The notes below the pieces were generated by a model. It saw only the letters and a list, made by a program, of their open reading frames with translations. It did no database searches and was not told where the DNA came from. A stretch of 64,000 bases of DNA, taken from positions 620,001-684,000 of the forward strand of contig NZ_UTHA01000001.1 in assembly GCF_900582195.1 (NCBI RefSeq), in the 5' to 3' direction. The translations under genes and the position numbers were made by a program. This document shows, piece by piece, positions 33,904-44,213 of this stretch; the first letter of the stretch is position 1; the number at the start of each line of letters is the position of its first letter. This DNA comes from Pseudomonas viridiflava. Its GTDB lineage: Bacteria; Pseudomonadota; Gammaproteobacteria; Pseudomonadales; Pseudomonadaceae.

Positions 33904-35801
33904 GCGCTTTGCTCCAACTGACGGCCCGCGCCGCGTTTTTTCAAATGAATCATCAACAGCGAAATCGCTGCCGGGGTCACGCCCGGGATCCGCGAAGCCT
34001 GGCCCAGCGTCTCTGGTCGAGTCGCGCCGAGCTTGCTCTGGATCTCCTTGGAGAGACCGGAAATGTTGGTGTAATCGATATCCACAGGCAATTTCGTGTC
34101 TTCACTGGCGCGCAGACGGGCGATTTCATCCTGTTGACGGTCGATGTAACCGGCGTATTTGGTCTTGATTTCAACCTGTTCGGCGACCTGTGGATCTTCG
34201 GCACCGTTGCCGGTCACTTCGACCAGACCAGCGTAGTCGATTTCCGGACGACTCAAGAGATTGAGCAAGTTGTATTCGTGAGTCAGCGGCGTGCCGAACT
34301 TCTCGGCAATCGCATCGCCCTGCTGCGTATTCGGGCGAACCCAAGTGCTTTTCAGGCGCTGCTCTTCCAGTTCGATACTTTCGCGTTTCTTGCAGAAGGC
34401 CGCCCAACGCGCGTCATCGACCAGACCGAGTTCGCGACCTTTTTCGGTCAGACGCAGGTCGGCGTTGTCCTCGCGCAGGATCAGGCGGTACTCGGCACGG
34501 GAAGTGAACATGCGATACGGCTCTTGGGTACCGAGGGTGATCAGGTCGTCGACCAACACGCCGATGTACGCTTCATCGCGACGCGGACACCAGGCTTCTT
34601 TGCCCTTGGCGCGCAGTGCGGCGTTGGCGCCAGCGAGCAAACCCTGGGCGCCGGCTTCTTCGTAGCCGGTGGTGCCGTTGATTTGCCCGGCGAAGAACAG
34701 ACCGCCGATGACTTTGGTTTCCAGGCTGTACTTGAGGTCGCGCGGATCGAAGTAGTCGTACTCGATCGCATAACCCGGGCGCACGATGTGCGCGTTTTCC
34801 ATGCCGCGAATCGATTGCACGATTTGCAACTGCACGTCGAACGGCAAGCTTGTGGATATCCCGTTCGGGTACAGCTCATGTGTGGTCAAACCTTCCGGTT
34901 CGATAAACACCTGATGGCTTTCCTTGTCGGCAAAGCGGTGGATCTTGTCTTCGATCGACGGGCAATAGCGCGGGCCTATGCCTTCAATCTCGCCGGCAGC
35001 GGAATACATCGGCGAACGATCGAGGTTCGCCGCGATGATTTCGTGGGTGCGGGCGTTGGTGTGAGTAATCCAGCAACTGACCTGGCGTGGATGCTGTTCC
35101 TTGTTGCCCATGAACGACATCACCGGGATCGGCATATCGCCCGGCTGCTCGGTCATCACCGAGAAATCCACAGACTTGCCATCAATACGCGGCGGTGTAC
35201 CGGTTTTCAGGCGACCGACACGCAGTGGCAGTTCACGCAAACGGTGAGCCAGGGCAATCGACGGCGGATCACCGGCGCGACCGCCGGAAAAATTCTGCAA
35301 ACCGATGTGGATAAGTCCGCCGAGGAACGTACCGGTGGTCAACACCACGGAATCGGCGAAGAAGCGCAGACCCATTTGCGTAACAACACCCCGGACCTGT
35401 TCCTGCTCGACGATCAGGTCGTCAGCGGCTTGTTGAAATATCCACAGGTTCGGCTGGTTTTCCAGGATTTCACGGACTGCGGCTTTGTACAGAATGCGGT
35501 CGGCCTGAGCGCGGGTTGCGCGCACGGCCGGGCCTTTACGGCTGTTCAACACGCGAAACTGGATGCCACCCAAATCGGTAGCCGTGGCCATCGCGCCGCC
35601 GAGGGCATCGATTTCCTTGACCAGATGGCTTTTGCCAATGCCACCAATGGCCGGATTGCAACTCATGGCACCGAGGGTTTCCACGTTATGCGTCAGCAAC
35701 AGGGTTTTTGCCCCCATACGTGCTGAGGCCAGTGCTGCCTCGGTACCGGCATGACCGCCGCCGATGACGATCACTTCAAAACGGGAAGGAAAATCCACCA
35801 C
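33900..35801 (-). CDS. mnmG: tRNA uridine-34 5-carboxymethylaminomethyl modification enzyme, FAD subunit
   Basis: 633 residues. FAD-binding [21 protein letters not shown] at 11-31, the signatures [13 protein letters not shown] and [14 protein letters not shown], and the C-terminal helical domain ([30 protein letters not shown]). It works with MnmE on wobble uridines of certain tRNAs. In most Pseudomonas it is adjacent to mnmE; here an iron-signalling cassette intervenes. A DnaA-box-rich AT region lies directly upstream. One exact DnaA box lies inside at 35306-35314. Confidence 0.97.
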   Translation of the reverse strand: MVDFPSRFEVIVIGGGHAGTEAALASARMGAKTLLLTHNVETLGAMSCNPAIGGIGKSHLVKEIDALGGAMATATDLGGIQFRVLNSRKGPAVRATRAQADRILYKAAVREILENQPNLWIFQQAADDLIVEQEQVRGVVTQMGLRFFADSVVLTTGTFLGGLIHIGLQNFSGGRAGDPPSIALAHRLRELPLRVGRLKTGTPPRIDGKSVDFSVMTEQPGDMPIPVMSFMGNKEQHPRQVSCWITHTNARTHEIIAANLDRSPMYSAAGEIEGIGPRYCPSIEDKIHRFADKESHQVFIEPEGLTTHELYPNGISTSLPFDVQLQIVQSIRGMENAHIVRPGYAIEYDYFDPRDLKYSLETKVIGGLFFAGQINGTTGYEEAGAQGLLAGANAALRAKGKEAWCPRRDEAYIGVLVDDLITLGTQEPYRMFTSRAEYRLILREDNADLRLTEKGRELGLVDDARWAAFCKKRESIELEEQRLKSTWVRPNTQQGDAIAEKFGTPLTHEYNLLNLLSRPEIDYAGLVEVTGNGAEDPQVAEQVEIKTKYAGYIDRQQDEIARLRASEDTKLPVDIDYTNISGLSKEIQSKLGATRPETLGQASRIPGVTPAAISLLMIHLKKRGAGRQLEQSA

Positions 35802-36368
35802 GCACCTCGTGCCTGCTTAAGTAGGTAATTCAGGAATAGTTTGAGATCAGGCTTCTGGACCTGGTCGACAAGTATAGGGACTTCGCCCTTCCTAAAGAAC
35901 CCTTTGCACAAAATTTAACCAGCTGTGGAGAACTCGAGGTTAAAAGAATAAAAAAGAGAGAAATTTATAAAACCTTTGTTTTTATGTTTATTTCTACTGA
36001 ACCACCTTTCTGTGGATAGATCTCTACAAGCCTTTATATTCAATATGTGCAGAGATTCAAAACCCTGTGTTAATGTGCCAATGAGGGCCTTGGATAACTG
36101 GTTTAAGCCTGTGGATGAAAGGGGTGGTTATCCACAGAGGGGTTTATATCCAGTTTTGAAGCCCTGTTATCAACTGCCCTCAGTGGCAGTTATTCACAGG
36201 GCTTAATCCACAGAAAATCGACCAAACGGCTTTTTCCGGGTGCCAAAAAAAACGCCATCGAAAGATCGGTGACGATCAGGAAGCCGATAGAGGGATGTGA
36301 AAGGGCTATTGTGAGAGAACGTAACAGAGGCTAATAATAGGCATTATCATTAACTCACTCATTTTCCC
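35802..36368. other. Origin-like AT-rich region with DnaA boxes upstream of mnmG
   Basis: 567 bases with no supported gene. An AT-rich stretch at about 35935-36000 (runs of A and T) is followed by DnaA boxes: exact TTATCCACA at 36128-36136, and one-mismatch boxes at 36011-36019, 36110-36118, 36190-36198 (TTATTCACA) and 36204-36212 (TAATCCACA). The block GGTGGTTATCCACAGAG is shared with oriC at 44751-44765. Replicating fragments from this position were reported for P. putida and P. aeruginosa. The right end holds the promoter region of the ECF sigma gene. Confidence 0.65.
36333..36351. promoter_or_regulatory. Fur-box-like site before the ECF sigma gene
   Basis: AATAATAGGCATTATCATT matches the 19-base Fur consensus at about 11 positions, with the ATT-AT spacing preserved. 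It ends 17 bases before the sigma factor start. Iron repression is expected for such cassettes; the match is only moderate. Confidence 0.45.
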
Positions 36369-36875
36369 ATGTCCCTACCCACCCACATTGCCGCGATCGA
36401 GCAAATCTACGAGCAACACCATTCGTGGCTATATGGATGGCTCAAGGGCAAATTGCATAACGCCTGCGATGCTGCTGACGTGGCGCATGACACCTTCGTG
36501 CGGATCCTCGCGGCACGCAATGCCGCGCAGATTCGCGAACCGCGGGATTATCTGGCGACCATTGCACGCGGCCTCGTCATTGATCGCTATAGAAGACAGG
36601 CCATCGAAGTCGCCTACTTGCAGACCTTGGCTGCTCGACCCGAAGCGACCGCCATCAGCGAAGAAGACAAGGCGCTGATCATCGAAACCCTGGTCGCTGT
36701 GGATAAAGCCCTCGCCGGTCTGGGCGCGCGAACCCGGCAGATCTTCATGCTCTCGCAGATCGACGGCCTGACTTATCAACAGATCGCCGTGCAATTGAAG
36801 GTTTCCCTGACCACAGTCAAGAAGCACATGATCCGCGCTTTGACGGAATGTGCTTTGATCATGGCGCAGCGCTGA
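36369..36875 (+). CDS. FecI-type ECF sigma factor (iron starvation)
   Basis: 168 residues. Region 2: YGWLKGKLHNACDAADVAHDTFVRIL and PRDYLATIARGLVIDRYRR (-10 recognition). Region 4: RTRQIFMLSQIDGLTYQQIAVQLKVSLTTVKKHM (-35 helix-turn-helix). It directs RNA polymerase to the receptor gene when FecR relays siderophore binding. No clear ribosome site precedes the ATG. It overlaps fecR by one base. An exact DnaA box is at 36698-36706. Confidence 0.9.
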   Translation: MSLPTHIAAIEQIYEQHHSWLYGWLKGKLHNACDAADVAHDTFVRILAARNAAQIREPRDYLATIARGLVIDRYRRQAIEVAYLQTLAARPEATAISEEDKALIIETLVAVDKALAGLGARTRQIFMLSQIDGLTYQQIAVQLKVSLTTVKKHMIRALTECALIMAQR

Positions 36876-37822
36876 TGGCCATCGCCCCCAACCGTAAAGT
36901 GTTCGAAGCCGCTGCCGGTTGGTACGTGCAGTTTCAGGCCGATCCGCCGACGTTCGCCGAACAAAAAGCCTGGCAGCTGTGGATAGATAGCGATCCAGCG
37001 CACTTGGCGGCGTGGAACCAGATGGAACAATTGCAGCGTCATCTCGGCACGCTGCCGCAGGATTTGAAACGTCGCGCGCTGAATACCGGCCAGCAACGGC
37101 GCCAGGTACTGAAGCTGTTGCTGCTCGCGACCGGGACAGGGTTCCTGGGTTGGAACGCTCAGCAACATACATTCCTGGGGAATGTCTTGGCCGACTACAA
37201 AACCGACGTTGGCCAGCGTCGTAGCATTTCATTGGCGGATGGCAGTCAGATCCAGCTCAACACTGACACCGCCATTGATGTGTCCTTCGATGCGGTGCAG
37301 CGCCTGATTCGCTTGCGCTCGGGTGAGATCCTCATTCAAACCGGCAAGCTTGGCGATCAGCGGCCGTTTTTTGTCGAGACCCGCGATGGCCGGATTCAAG
37401 CGTTGGGCACGCGTTTTTCTGTGCTTCAGCTGTCGGGCTCAACGCGGGTCGGCGTGCTGGAAGATCGGGTCAGCGTGCAACCCGCTGATCCATCAACGGC
37501 CGCGATGATCTTGAAAGCAGGCGAAGGCGCTGACTTCGATAGTCGGCACATCGGACGCCTTCATCCCTATAAATCCTCGGCAGTGGCGTGGACCAACGGC
37601 CAGCTGATTGTGCTCGATGCACGGTTGGGCGAGGTGATCGAAGAGCTGGGGCGTTATCGCAGCGGTGTTCTGCACTGCGATAGCCGCGCCCGGGATCTGC
37701 GGGTATCCGGCACCTTTCGGCTCGATTCCACCGATGCCGTGCTGGCCAATCTTCAGGCCTCGTTACCGATCAACGTCCGCTACTTCACCCGTTACTGGGT
37801 CTCGATCAGCCACAACGCCTGA
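36875..37822 (+). CDS. FecR-type anti-sigma / signal transducer
   Basis: 315 residues from the ATG overlapping the sigma stop. The N-terminal cytoplasmic DUF4880 domain (AAGWYVQFQADPPTFAEQKAWQLWIDSDPAHLAAWNQM) binds the sigma factor. One membrane helix is near 78-92 (LKLLLLATGTGFLGW). The periplasmic FecR domain (DVGQRRSISLADGSQIQLNTDTAIDV, GEILIQTG, GRIQALGTRFSV) senses the receptor's signalling domain. A longer in-frame start 27 bases upstream lies inside the sigma gene and is disfavoured. Confidence 0.92.
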   Translation: MAIAPNRKVFEAAAGWYVQFQADPPTFAEQKAWQLWIDSDPAHLAAWNQMEQLQRHLGTLPQDLKRRALNTGQQRRQVLKLLLLATGTGFLGWNAQQHTFLGNVLADYKTDVGQRRSISLADGSQIQLNTDTAIDVSFDAVQRLIRLRSGEILIQTGKLGDQRPFFVETRDGRIQALGTRFSVLQLSGSTRVGVLEDRVSVQPADPSTAAMILKAGEGADFDSRHIGRLHPYKSSAVAWTNGQLIVLDARLGEVIEELGRYRSGVLHCDSRARDLRVSGTFRLDSTDAVLANLQASLPINVRYFTRYWVSISHNA

Positions 37823-37941
37823 TCGAAAATCACCTGGGGAAAAATAAATCGAAAACAGGGTTATCTTTTTTTACCCTGACCCGGCCCTACAGGTAATCGC
37901 GATAAACGCGGCTCTTCGCCACCTTCAGGGCTTGTCCACAC

Positions 37942-40377
37942 ATGCGTCTTCCCACGTTCCGTCAGCGTTTTTCCCACCATTGCATTGCTTACAGCCTACT
38001 GATGACCAGTGCCGCGTCTTGCCTGGTAATGACCAATGACGCCTTCGCGGCCACGGCCGCCCAGCGTTACACCATTGCTGCCGGCCCGCTGGACAATGCG
38101 TTGAGCCAGTTCGCCTCAGCTGCGAATGTGATTCTGTCGTTCTCGCCGCAACAGACCAGCCGCTTGCGAAGTGCAGGGCTTAACGGCAGCTTCACCGTCG
38201 ACCAGGGTTTCGCCCAACTGCTGCAAGGCTCAGGTTTGCAAGCCGTACCGCAGGCGCCGGGCAGCTACATTCTGCAGACGCTGTCCAACGGTGACTCGCT
38301 GGAACTGGCCCCGACCAACATCAACGGGCAATTGGCCAACCCGATGAACCTGGATTACGCCGCCGACGTTGGCTACAAGGCGCAGAACAGCCGGATCGGT
38401 ACGAAAACCAGTACACCTTTGTCGGAAACGCCCCGTTCAGTGTCAGTCGTAACCGCGCAACGCATGAAAGATCAGAAATCTCAGACGCTCACCGAAGTAC
38501 TCGGCTACGTCCCGGGGATCTTTGCCCCACCGTTTGCCGCCGGGGACAGTCTGGCCGGGGATCTGTTTTTCATTCGCGGTTTCAACGCGACCGACTATGG
38601 CTACGGCCTGCTGCGTGATGGACTGCGTGTACAAGGCAACCGCTATGACACCAGTACCGAACCTTATGGGCTTGAACGGGTGGAGATTTTCCGTGGCCCA
38701 TCCTCGCTGCTGTATGGGGAAAACGCGCCGGGCGGCCTGGTCAATCTGGTGAGCAAACGGCCAACCGCTGCACCGCAAGGCGAAGTGCAACTGGGCTATG
38801 GCTCGAACAACCGTCGGCAAATCGGCGTTGATGTGTCGGGGCCACTCAACGACAGCGGCAATATTCTCGGGCGCGTAGTAATGCTCGGCCGCAAGTCCGA
38901 CACCCAGACTGATCACGTCCCGGATGACCGCATCTACATCGCCCCTTCGCTGACTTTGAATTTCGACGATTTCAACACCCTGACCTTGCTGGCCAACTAC
39001 CAGAAGGATCACACCAACATGGAACTTGGCCTGCCGGCCGCCGGGACATTGCTGACCAACCCCAACGGCAAGTTATCCAAAGGCACCATGCTCGGCGATC
39101 CCGACTGGAACACCTTCGAACGGGAAACCTGGAGCAGCGGTTACGAGTTCAGTCACTCGTTCAATGATGATTGGCAGTTCCGGCAGAACTCGCGCTACAT
39201 GCAGTCGCGCATCACCCGTCACGAAACCTGGCCGGGCAACCTCAACAACGCCGGTTTCGGCACGCGTCTGAACATGACTGCGTACGATCGCTTCAACAAG
39301 TCGATGGTGTACTCGCTGGATAACCAACTGGAAGGCAAATTCCAGCTCGGTGAGCTGGAAAACACCGTGCTGTTCGGCGCCAGCTACGATCGTACTTCGT
39401 TCAATCAGGACTGGAATGCCGGTATCGTCGGGCCGATCGATATCTACAACCCGGTTTACCTGCGCGATCCGACCACGTCGATCGCCGTTCAAAACACCTT
39501 GCTCGAGCAGCAGATGAAAGGTGTTTATGCACAGATCCAGAGCCAATATGACCATTGGTTGTTCTTGCTGGGTGGGCGCCAGGACTGGGTCGACAGTGAT
39601 TTTCGCGACAAGGTGGCCAAGGGCAGCAACATCAGCTCCGAGGACAAGAAGTTCACCTATCAGGGCGGCGTGATGTACCAGTTCGACAACGGCATGACGC
39701 CGTATGTCAGCTACTCCACCTCGTTCGTACCAGTGCAGCAGATTTCCAACGCCGGCGCACCGCTCGACCCGATCACCAGCAGCCAATACGAAGTGGGGCT
39801 GAAATACGAACCGCTCGGCTGGGACACCGCGTTCACTGCGTCGGTTTATGATCTGCGCAAAAAGGACGACACTTACTTCGACTCGACGACAGCGACCTAC
39901 CGCCAGGTCGGCGAAAGCCGTTCCAAAGGGGTGGAACTGGAACTCAACAGCAATCTGACCCAGAACCTTAACGTGACAGCGGCCTACACCTACACCGATG
40001 CGCGGATTACCAAAGATGCCGCGACGTCATTGGTCAAAGGCCATCAAATGACTGGCGTGCCACGTAATCAGGCTTCGGTCTGGGCGAAATATCGATTCCT
40101 CGATGGTGATCTGAAAGGCCTGTACGTCGGCGGTGGTGTGCGTTACTTCGACAGTGCCTTTGCCTACACCTCGCCTTCTCTGTACGGCAAGCTCGATGCC
40201 GGCGATGTCACGTTGGTGGATGCGGCCATCGGTTATCAGATCGACACGCACTGGAGCGTCGACCTGAACGCGAAAAACCTGTTCGACAAGGAATATGTGT
40301 CGGGATGCAACGATGCCGGTCGCTGCTACTGGGGGGAGGACCGCACATTGCTCGGTACGGTTTCCTACAACTGGTAA
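37942..40377 (+). CDS. TonB-dependent siderophore receptor with signalling (STN) domain
   Basis: 811 residues. Signal peptide to about 36 (cut after DAFA). STN domain about 43-115 (AAGPLDNALSQFASAANVIL), which contacts FecR. Plug domain with TPRSVSVVTAQRMKDQ and GLERVEIFRGPSSLLYGENAPGGLVNLVSKRP. A 22-strand barrel ends YNW, the outer-membrane C-terminal aromatic. The late paired cysteines in SGCNDAGRCYWGE resemble FoxA/FhuE-type hydroxamate receptors, so a xenosiderophore is likely, but the ligand cannot be fixed. 119 bases separate it from fecR and should hold the ECF-dependent promoter. Confidence 0.93.
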   Translation: MRLPTFRQRFSHHCIAYSLLMTSAASCLVMTNDAFAATAAQRYTIAAGPLDNALSQFASAANVILSFSPQQTSRLRSAGLNGSFTVDQGFAQLLQGSGLQAVPQAPGSYILQTLSNGDSLELAPTNINGQLANPMNLDYAADVGYKAQNSRIGTKTSTPLSETPRSVSVVTAQRMKDQKSQTLTEVLGYVPGIFAPPFAAGDSLAGDLFFIRGFNATDYGYGLLRDGLRVQGNRYDTSTEPYGLERVEIFRGPSSLLYGENAPGGLVNLVSKRPTAAPQGEVQLGYGSNNRRQIGVDVSGPLNDSGNILGRVVMLGRKSDTQTDHVPDDRIYIAPSLTLNFDDFNTLTLLANYQKDHTNMELGLPAAGTLLTNPNGKLSKGTMLGDPDWNTFERETWSSGYEFSHSFNDDWQFRQNSRYMQSRITRHETWPGNLNNAGFGTRLNMTAYDRFNKSMVYSLDNQLEGKFQLGELENTVLFGASYDRTSFNQDWNAGIVGPIDIYNPVYLRDPTTSIAVQNTLLEQQMKGVYAQIQSQYDHWLFLLGGRQDWVDSDFRDKVAKGSNISSEDKKFTYQGGVMYQFDNGMTPYVSYSTSFVPVQQISNAGAPLDPITSSQYEVGLKYEPLGWDTAFTASVYDLRKKDDTYFDSTTATYRQVGESRSKGVELELNSNLTQNLNVTAAYTYTDARITKDAATSLVKGHQMTGVPRNQASVWAKYRFLDGDLKGLYVGGGVRYFDSAFAYTSPSLYGKLDAGDVTLVDAAIGYQIDTHWSVDLNAKNLFDKEYVSGCNDAGRCYWGEDRTLLGTVSYNW

Positions 40378-40380
40378 ATG

Positions 40381-40421
40381 AAAAAGGGGCTGTGGATAAA
40401 TTGTCCACAGCCCCTTGTTTT
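40381..40421. terminator. Bidirectional terminator between receptor gene and mnmE, containing a DnaA box
   Basis: Stem AAGGGGCTGTGGA / TCCACAGCCCCTT with A and T runs on both sides. The loop side of the left arm completes an exact DnaA box (40391-40399), and the right arm holds TTGTCCACA, one mismatch from another. Confidence 0.85.
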
Positions 40422-41791
40422 CATTTGCCGATGCAGAAGCTGGAAAAGATTCTTCCCAACAGATCATCAGAGCTGAAGGCCCCGGTGATTTCACCCAGAG
40501 AATGCTGGGCCTGACGCAAATCTTCGGCGAGCAATTCGCCGGCGCCGGCCAATGTAAGCTGCGCGCGGCCGTGTTCCAACGCGGCGCTGGCGTGACGTAA
40601 TGCCTCCAAATGGCGGCGACGTGCGCTGAAGCTGCTTTCCGAAGTTTGTTCGTAACCCATGCAGGCTTTGAGATGGTCACGCAGCAAGTCCAGCCCTTCA
40701 CCGGCCGACTTGGCACTCAGACTGATCGTCACATGCCCGTCTTCACTGGTTTCGAGGGCAATTGCTTCGCCCGTCAGATCCGCTTTGTTGCGAATCAGGG
40801 TGACTTTCGCCGGATCCGGACGGGTTTCGAGGAATTCCGGCCACAACGCAAACGGATCCAGTGCTTCCGGAGCGGTCGCATCGACCACCAGCAACACCCG
40901 ATCGGCTTCACCAATAGCCTTCAATGCCCGTTCAACACCGATCTTTTCCACATGATCATCGGTATCACGCAGCCCTGCAGTATCGACAACATGCAGCGGC
41001 ATGCCGTCGATGTGGATATGTTCGCGCAAGATATCCCGCGTGGTGCCGGCAATCTCCGTCACGATGGCCGCTTCGCGACCGGCCAAAGCATTCAACAGGC
41101 TGGACTTGCCGGCATTCGGACGACCGGCGATCACCACGGTCATGCCGTCTCGCAACAGCGCGCCCTGCCCGGCTTCACGCAGTACTGTGGATAACTCATT
41201 GCGCACTTTGTCGAGCATGCTCAGCACATGGCCATCGGCGAGAAAGTCTATTTCTTCTTCCGGAAAGTCGATGGCGGCTTCGACGTAGATACGCAAACCG
41301 ATCAGCTGCTCGGTCAAGTTATGCACACGTTGGGAAAATGCCCCCTGCAATGAACGCAGGGCATTACGCGCAGCCTGTGCCGAACTGGCTTCGATCAAAT
41401 CGGCGATCGCCTCGGCCTGGGCCAGGTCGAGTTTGTCATTGAGGAAAGCACGTTCACTGAATTCCCCCGGACGGGCCAAGCGGCAGCCCAATTCCAGGCA
41501 ACGCTTGAGCAACATGTCCAACACGATCGGGCCACCGTGGCCCTGCAATTCCAGCACGTCTTCGCCGGTGAACGAGTTTGGCCCCGGGAAATACAGCGCC
41601 AGGCCTTCGTCCAGGACTTGCTGGTCGTTACTGAAAAACGGCCCGTAATGGGCGTAACGCGGTTTCAGTTCGCGGCCGCTGATGGCTTTGGCTGCAACAC
41701 TGGCCAGCGGCCCGGAAATACGAACGATGCCCACACCGCCGCGACCCTGAGCGGTGGCGACGGCGGCGATGGTTTCACGCGGTGTGCTCAT
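40421..41791 (-). CDS. mnmE: tRNA modification GTPase
   Basis: 456 residues from [19 protein letters not shown]; six upstream codons are rejected. The N-terminal tetrahydrofolate-binding domain is followed by a helical domain, the G domain ([30 protein letters not shown]) and the C-terminal CIGK with the catalytic Cys. It acts with MnmG at wobble uridines. Exact DnaA box at 41186-41194. Separated from yidC by a terminator. Confidence 0.97.
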   Translation of the reverse strand: MSTPRETIAAVATAQGRGGVGIVRISGPLASVAAKAISGRELKPRYAHYGPFFSNDQQVLDEGLALYFPGPNSFTGEDVLELQGHGGPIVLDMLLKRCLELGCRLARPGEFSERAFLNDKLDLAQAEAIADLIEASSAQAARNALRSLQGAFSQRVHNLTEQLIGLRIYVEAAIDFPEEEIDFLADGHVLSMLDKVRNELSTVLREAGQGALLRDGMTVVIAGRPNAGKSSLLNALAGREAAIVTEIAGTTRDILREHIHIDGMPLHVVDTAGLRDTDDHVEKIGVERALKAIGEADRVLLVVDATAPEALDPFALWPEFLETRPDPAKVTLIRNKADLTGEAIALETSEDGHVTISLSAKSAGEGLDLLRDHLKACMGYEQTSESSFSARRRHLEALRHASAALEHGRAQLTLAGAGELLAEDLRQAQHSLGEITGAFSSDDLLGRIFSSFCIGK

Positions 41792-41823
41792 AAACCGGAA
41801 TCCAGACAAAAGTGGCAGATAGC

Positions 41824-41848
41824 AAAACGCCCCACTAGGGGGCGTTTT
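41824..41848 (-). terminator. Intrinsic terminator after yidC
   Basis: AAAACGCCCC / GGGGCGTTTT with a five-base centre, 25 bases past the yidC stop. It implies mnmE has its own promoter or depends on read-through. Confidence 0.8.
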
Positions 41849-41872
41849 GAGTGGTGTTATCCACAGTGCAAG

Positions 41873-43555
41873 TTACGCCTCGGCTTTTTTCGTCGCCGCT
41901 TCGATCTTACGCGTGATGTACCACTGTTGTGCAATCGACAGGCAGTTGTTCACAACCCAGTACAGCACCAGACCTGCCGGGAACCACAGGAAGAAGAAGG
42001 TGAAGATGATTGGCATCATTTTCATGACCTTCGCCTGCATCGGATCCGGCGGAGTCGGGTTCAGCTGCTGCTGGATGAACATGGTTGCACCCATGATGAT
42101 CGGCAGAATGAAGAACGGATCCTTGATCGACAGGTCAGTGATCCACAGCATGAACGGCGCTTGGCGCATTTCCACGCTTTCCAGCAGAACCCAGTACAGA
42201 GAAAGGAAAACCGGCATCTGCACGAGGATCGGCAAGCAGCCGCCCAGCGGATTGATCTTCTCTTTCTTGTACAGCTCCATCATGGCTTGCGACATTTTCT
42301 GCCGGTCATCGCCATGTTGCTCTTTCAGAGCAGCCAGTTTCGGCGCAACAGCACGCATGCGCGCCATCGATTTGTAGCTGGCGGCCGACAGAGGGAAGAA
42401 AATACCCTTGATCAGCATGGTCAGGAAGATGATCGACCAGCCCCAGTTACCGACAATGGCGTGGATGTGTTGCAGCAGCCAGAAGATTGGCTGGGCAATG
42501 AACCACAGAATGCCGTAGTCGACGGTCAGTTCCAGACCAGGGGACAACTCTTTGAGCACCGCCTGGCTTTTCGGACCGGCGTATAGCACAGCGCTGGTTT
42601 CAACTTTGCCACCCGGAGCAGCGGTCAGCGTAGGACCGGTGTAACCGATGATGTAGTTGCCTTTGCTGTCCTTACGGGTCTGGACGATGTTGTTTTCGCC
42701 CTTCGCCGGAATCCATGCAGTCACGAAGTAGTGTTGCAGCCAGGCTACCCAACCACCGGTGACGGTTTCTTTAAGCGCTGCCTTGTCCATGTCCTTCATG
42801 GACACTTTCTTGTACGGCTCCGAGCTTGTCCACAGGGCGGCGCCCAGGTAAGTCGCGGTGCCAGTAGCAGTAGTGGACGAAGGATCAGCGCTGCTGTCGC
42901 GCTTCAACTGAGCAAACATTGCGCCGTTCCAGGGCTGAGCGCTCTGGTTATCCACAATGTAGGAAACGGCTACGTCATACAGGCCGCGTTTCAGAGTGAA
43001 ACGCTTGATGTAATTAACGCCGTCCTTGCTGAACTTAAGGTCGACGACCAGTTGGTCCTGACCATCAGCCAGTTGATAAGTCTTCTTCTCCGAAGAGTAG
43101 ACCGGACGACCGGCCGGATTTGCATCCGGGCCATTGGTACCGATCAGACCGCTTTGGGCCAGATAAACACGTTCGCCGCCGTTATCGAACAGCTGGAACG
43201 GAACATCAGGACGATCCTGACGACGTGGATACAAAGGCAAGGTCAGTTGAGCAACATCACCACCTTGTGGATCGATCGCGAGATCGAGCACGTCGGTTTT
43301 GATCTGGATCAGATCCTTGCTGGCGGCTACCGGCGTTTCGGCAGGTGCGCTGGTATCGCTTGCGGCGCGCGGAATATCGTCACTGGCGGCAGCATTATTG
43401 CCAGTGGCGGTGTCCGGCAAACCGGATGTAGTCGTACTGGAAGCAACATTCTGAGTCGGCAGGGCAGCCTGACCATAGTCCTGGTTCCATTTAAGAACCA
43501 TAACGTAGGACACGATTGCCAGGGCGACGATCAGGATCGTGCGTTTGATATCCAT
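41873..43555 (-). CDS. yidC: Membrane protein insertase
   Basis: 560 residues. An N-terminal membrane anchor (TILIVALAIVSYVMVLKW), a large periplasmic beta domain (about 60-340), then five conserved helices with FFPLSAASYKSMARMRAVAPKL and GGCLPILVQMPVFLSLYWVL. It inserts and folds inner-membrane proteins, including the ATP synthase c and a subunits encoded nearby. Exact DnaA box at 42948-42956, with another (41857-41865) just past the stop. Confidence 0.97.
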   Translation of the reverse strand: MDIKRTILIVALAIVSYVMVLKWNQDYGQAALPTQNVASSTTTSGLPDTATGNNAAASDDIPRAASDTSAPAETPVAASKDLIQIKTDVLDLAIDPQGGDVAQLTLPLYPRRQDRPDVPFQLFDNGGERVYLAQSGLIGTNGPDANPAGRPVYSSEKKTYQLADGQDQLVVDLKFSKDGVNYIKRFTLKRGLYDVAVSYIVDNQSAQPWNGAMFAQLKRDSSADPSSTTATGTATYLGAALWTSSEPYKKVSMKDMDKAALKETVTGGWVAWLQHYFVTAWIPAKGENNIVQTRKDSKGNYIIGYTGPTLTAAPGGKVETSAVLYAGPKSQAVLKELSPGLELTVDYGILWFIAQPIFWLLQHIHAIVGNWGWSIIFLTMLIKGIFFPLSAASYKSMARMRAVAPKLAALKEQHGDDRQKMSQAMMELYKKEKINPLGGCLPILVQMPVFLSLYWVLLESVEMRQAPFMLWITDLSIKDPFFILPIIMGATMFIQQQLNPTPPDPMQAKVMKMMPIIFTFFFLWFPAGLVLYWVVNNCLSIAQQWYITRKIEAATKKAEA

Positions 43556-43557
43556 GA

Positions 43558-43803
43558 TTACTCGGCCATCGAAGAAGAACGGGAGGTAGGGATAGGTGGA
43601 ACCGGGTCATAACCACCGGGATTCCACGGATGACAGCGACCTAAACGACGAAAGGTCAGCCAGCCACCGCGCAGAAGGCCATGATTTTCGATGGCTTCAT
43701 ACGCGTAGCAGGAACAACTGGGGTAGAAACGACAGTGGCTGGCCATCAAAGGACTAATGGCATAGCGATAAAACTGGATCGGAACGAGGGCCAGTTTACG
43801 CAT
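43558..43803 (-). CDS. yidD: Membrane protein insertion efficiency factor
   Basis: 81 residues with the YidD core [31 protein letters not shown] and [17 protein letters not shown], including the conserved cysteines. A small amphipathic protein that aids YidC-dependent insertion. It overlaps rnpA by eight bases; two bases separate it from yidC. Confidence 0.95.
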   Translation of the reverse strand: MRKLALVPIQFYRYAISPLMASHCRFYPSCSCYAYEAIENHGLLRGGWLTFRRLGRCHPWNPGGYDPVPPIPTSRSSSMAE

Positions 43804-44197
43804 CGGTACTGTCTACCCCTACAGTTTCGGTTTTGACTTCTGGAACTGGCTTGCTGCGTGCCAGACGCTTCCAGAGCTTGCCGAAATGCTGAATCAATTC
43901 GGGGTTTTCTACATCGCCCAGACCTTTGCGCGCGACGATAACGATATCCCAGCCGACCAGTGAATCCTGGTGCAGACGGAATGATTCGCGCATCAAACGT
44001 TTGAGGCGATTGCGCTCAACGGAGAGCTTTACGCTCTTTTTCCCGATAACCAGCCCGAGACGGGGGTGATCAAGATCGTTGTTGCGTGCAAGGAGCAGGA
44101 GATTTTTCCCCGGAACCTTGCCGGTAGGGGAGTCAAAGACTGCCTTGAAATGCCGGGGAGTAAGCAGACGCTTTTCCCGACTGAAGTCCTGACTCAC
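43796..44197 (-). CDS. rnpA: Ribonuclease P protein component
   Basis: 133 residues from GTG at 44197. RNP motif [29 protein letters not shown] near 58-86 and [17 protein letters not shown] at the N-terminus. It binds the catalytic RNA in tRNA 5' processing. A longer open frame to 44293 is rejected because it overlaps rpmH. The only good ribosome-site match (GGAGGTGA) overlaps the GTG itself, so initiation probably relies on coupling to rpmH, whose stop is 16 bases upstream. Confidence 0.93.
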   Translation of the reverse strand: MSQDFSREKRLLTPRHFKAVFDSPTGKVPGKNLLLLARNNDLDHPRLGLVIGKKSVKLSVERNRLKRLMRESFRLHQDSLVGWDIVIVARKGLGDVENPELIQHFGKLWKRLARSKPVPEVKTETVGVDSTDA

Positions 44198-44213
44198 CTC
44201 CAGTACCGGATTA

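Noticed and set aside
36840..37010. Possible fusion of the ECF sigma and FecR proteins
   Set aside because: They are in different frames with a one-base stop/start overlap, the usual arrangement.
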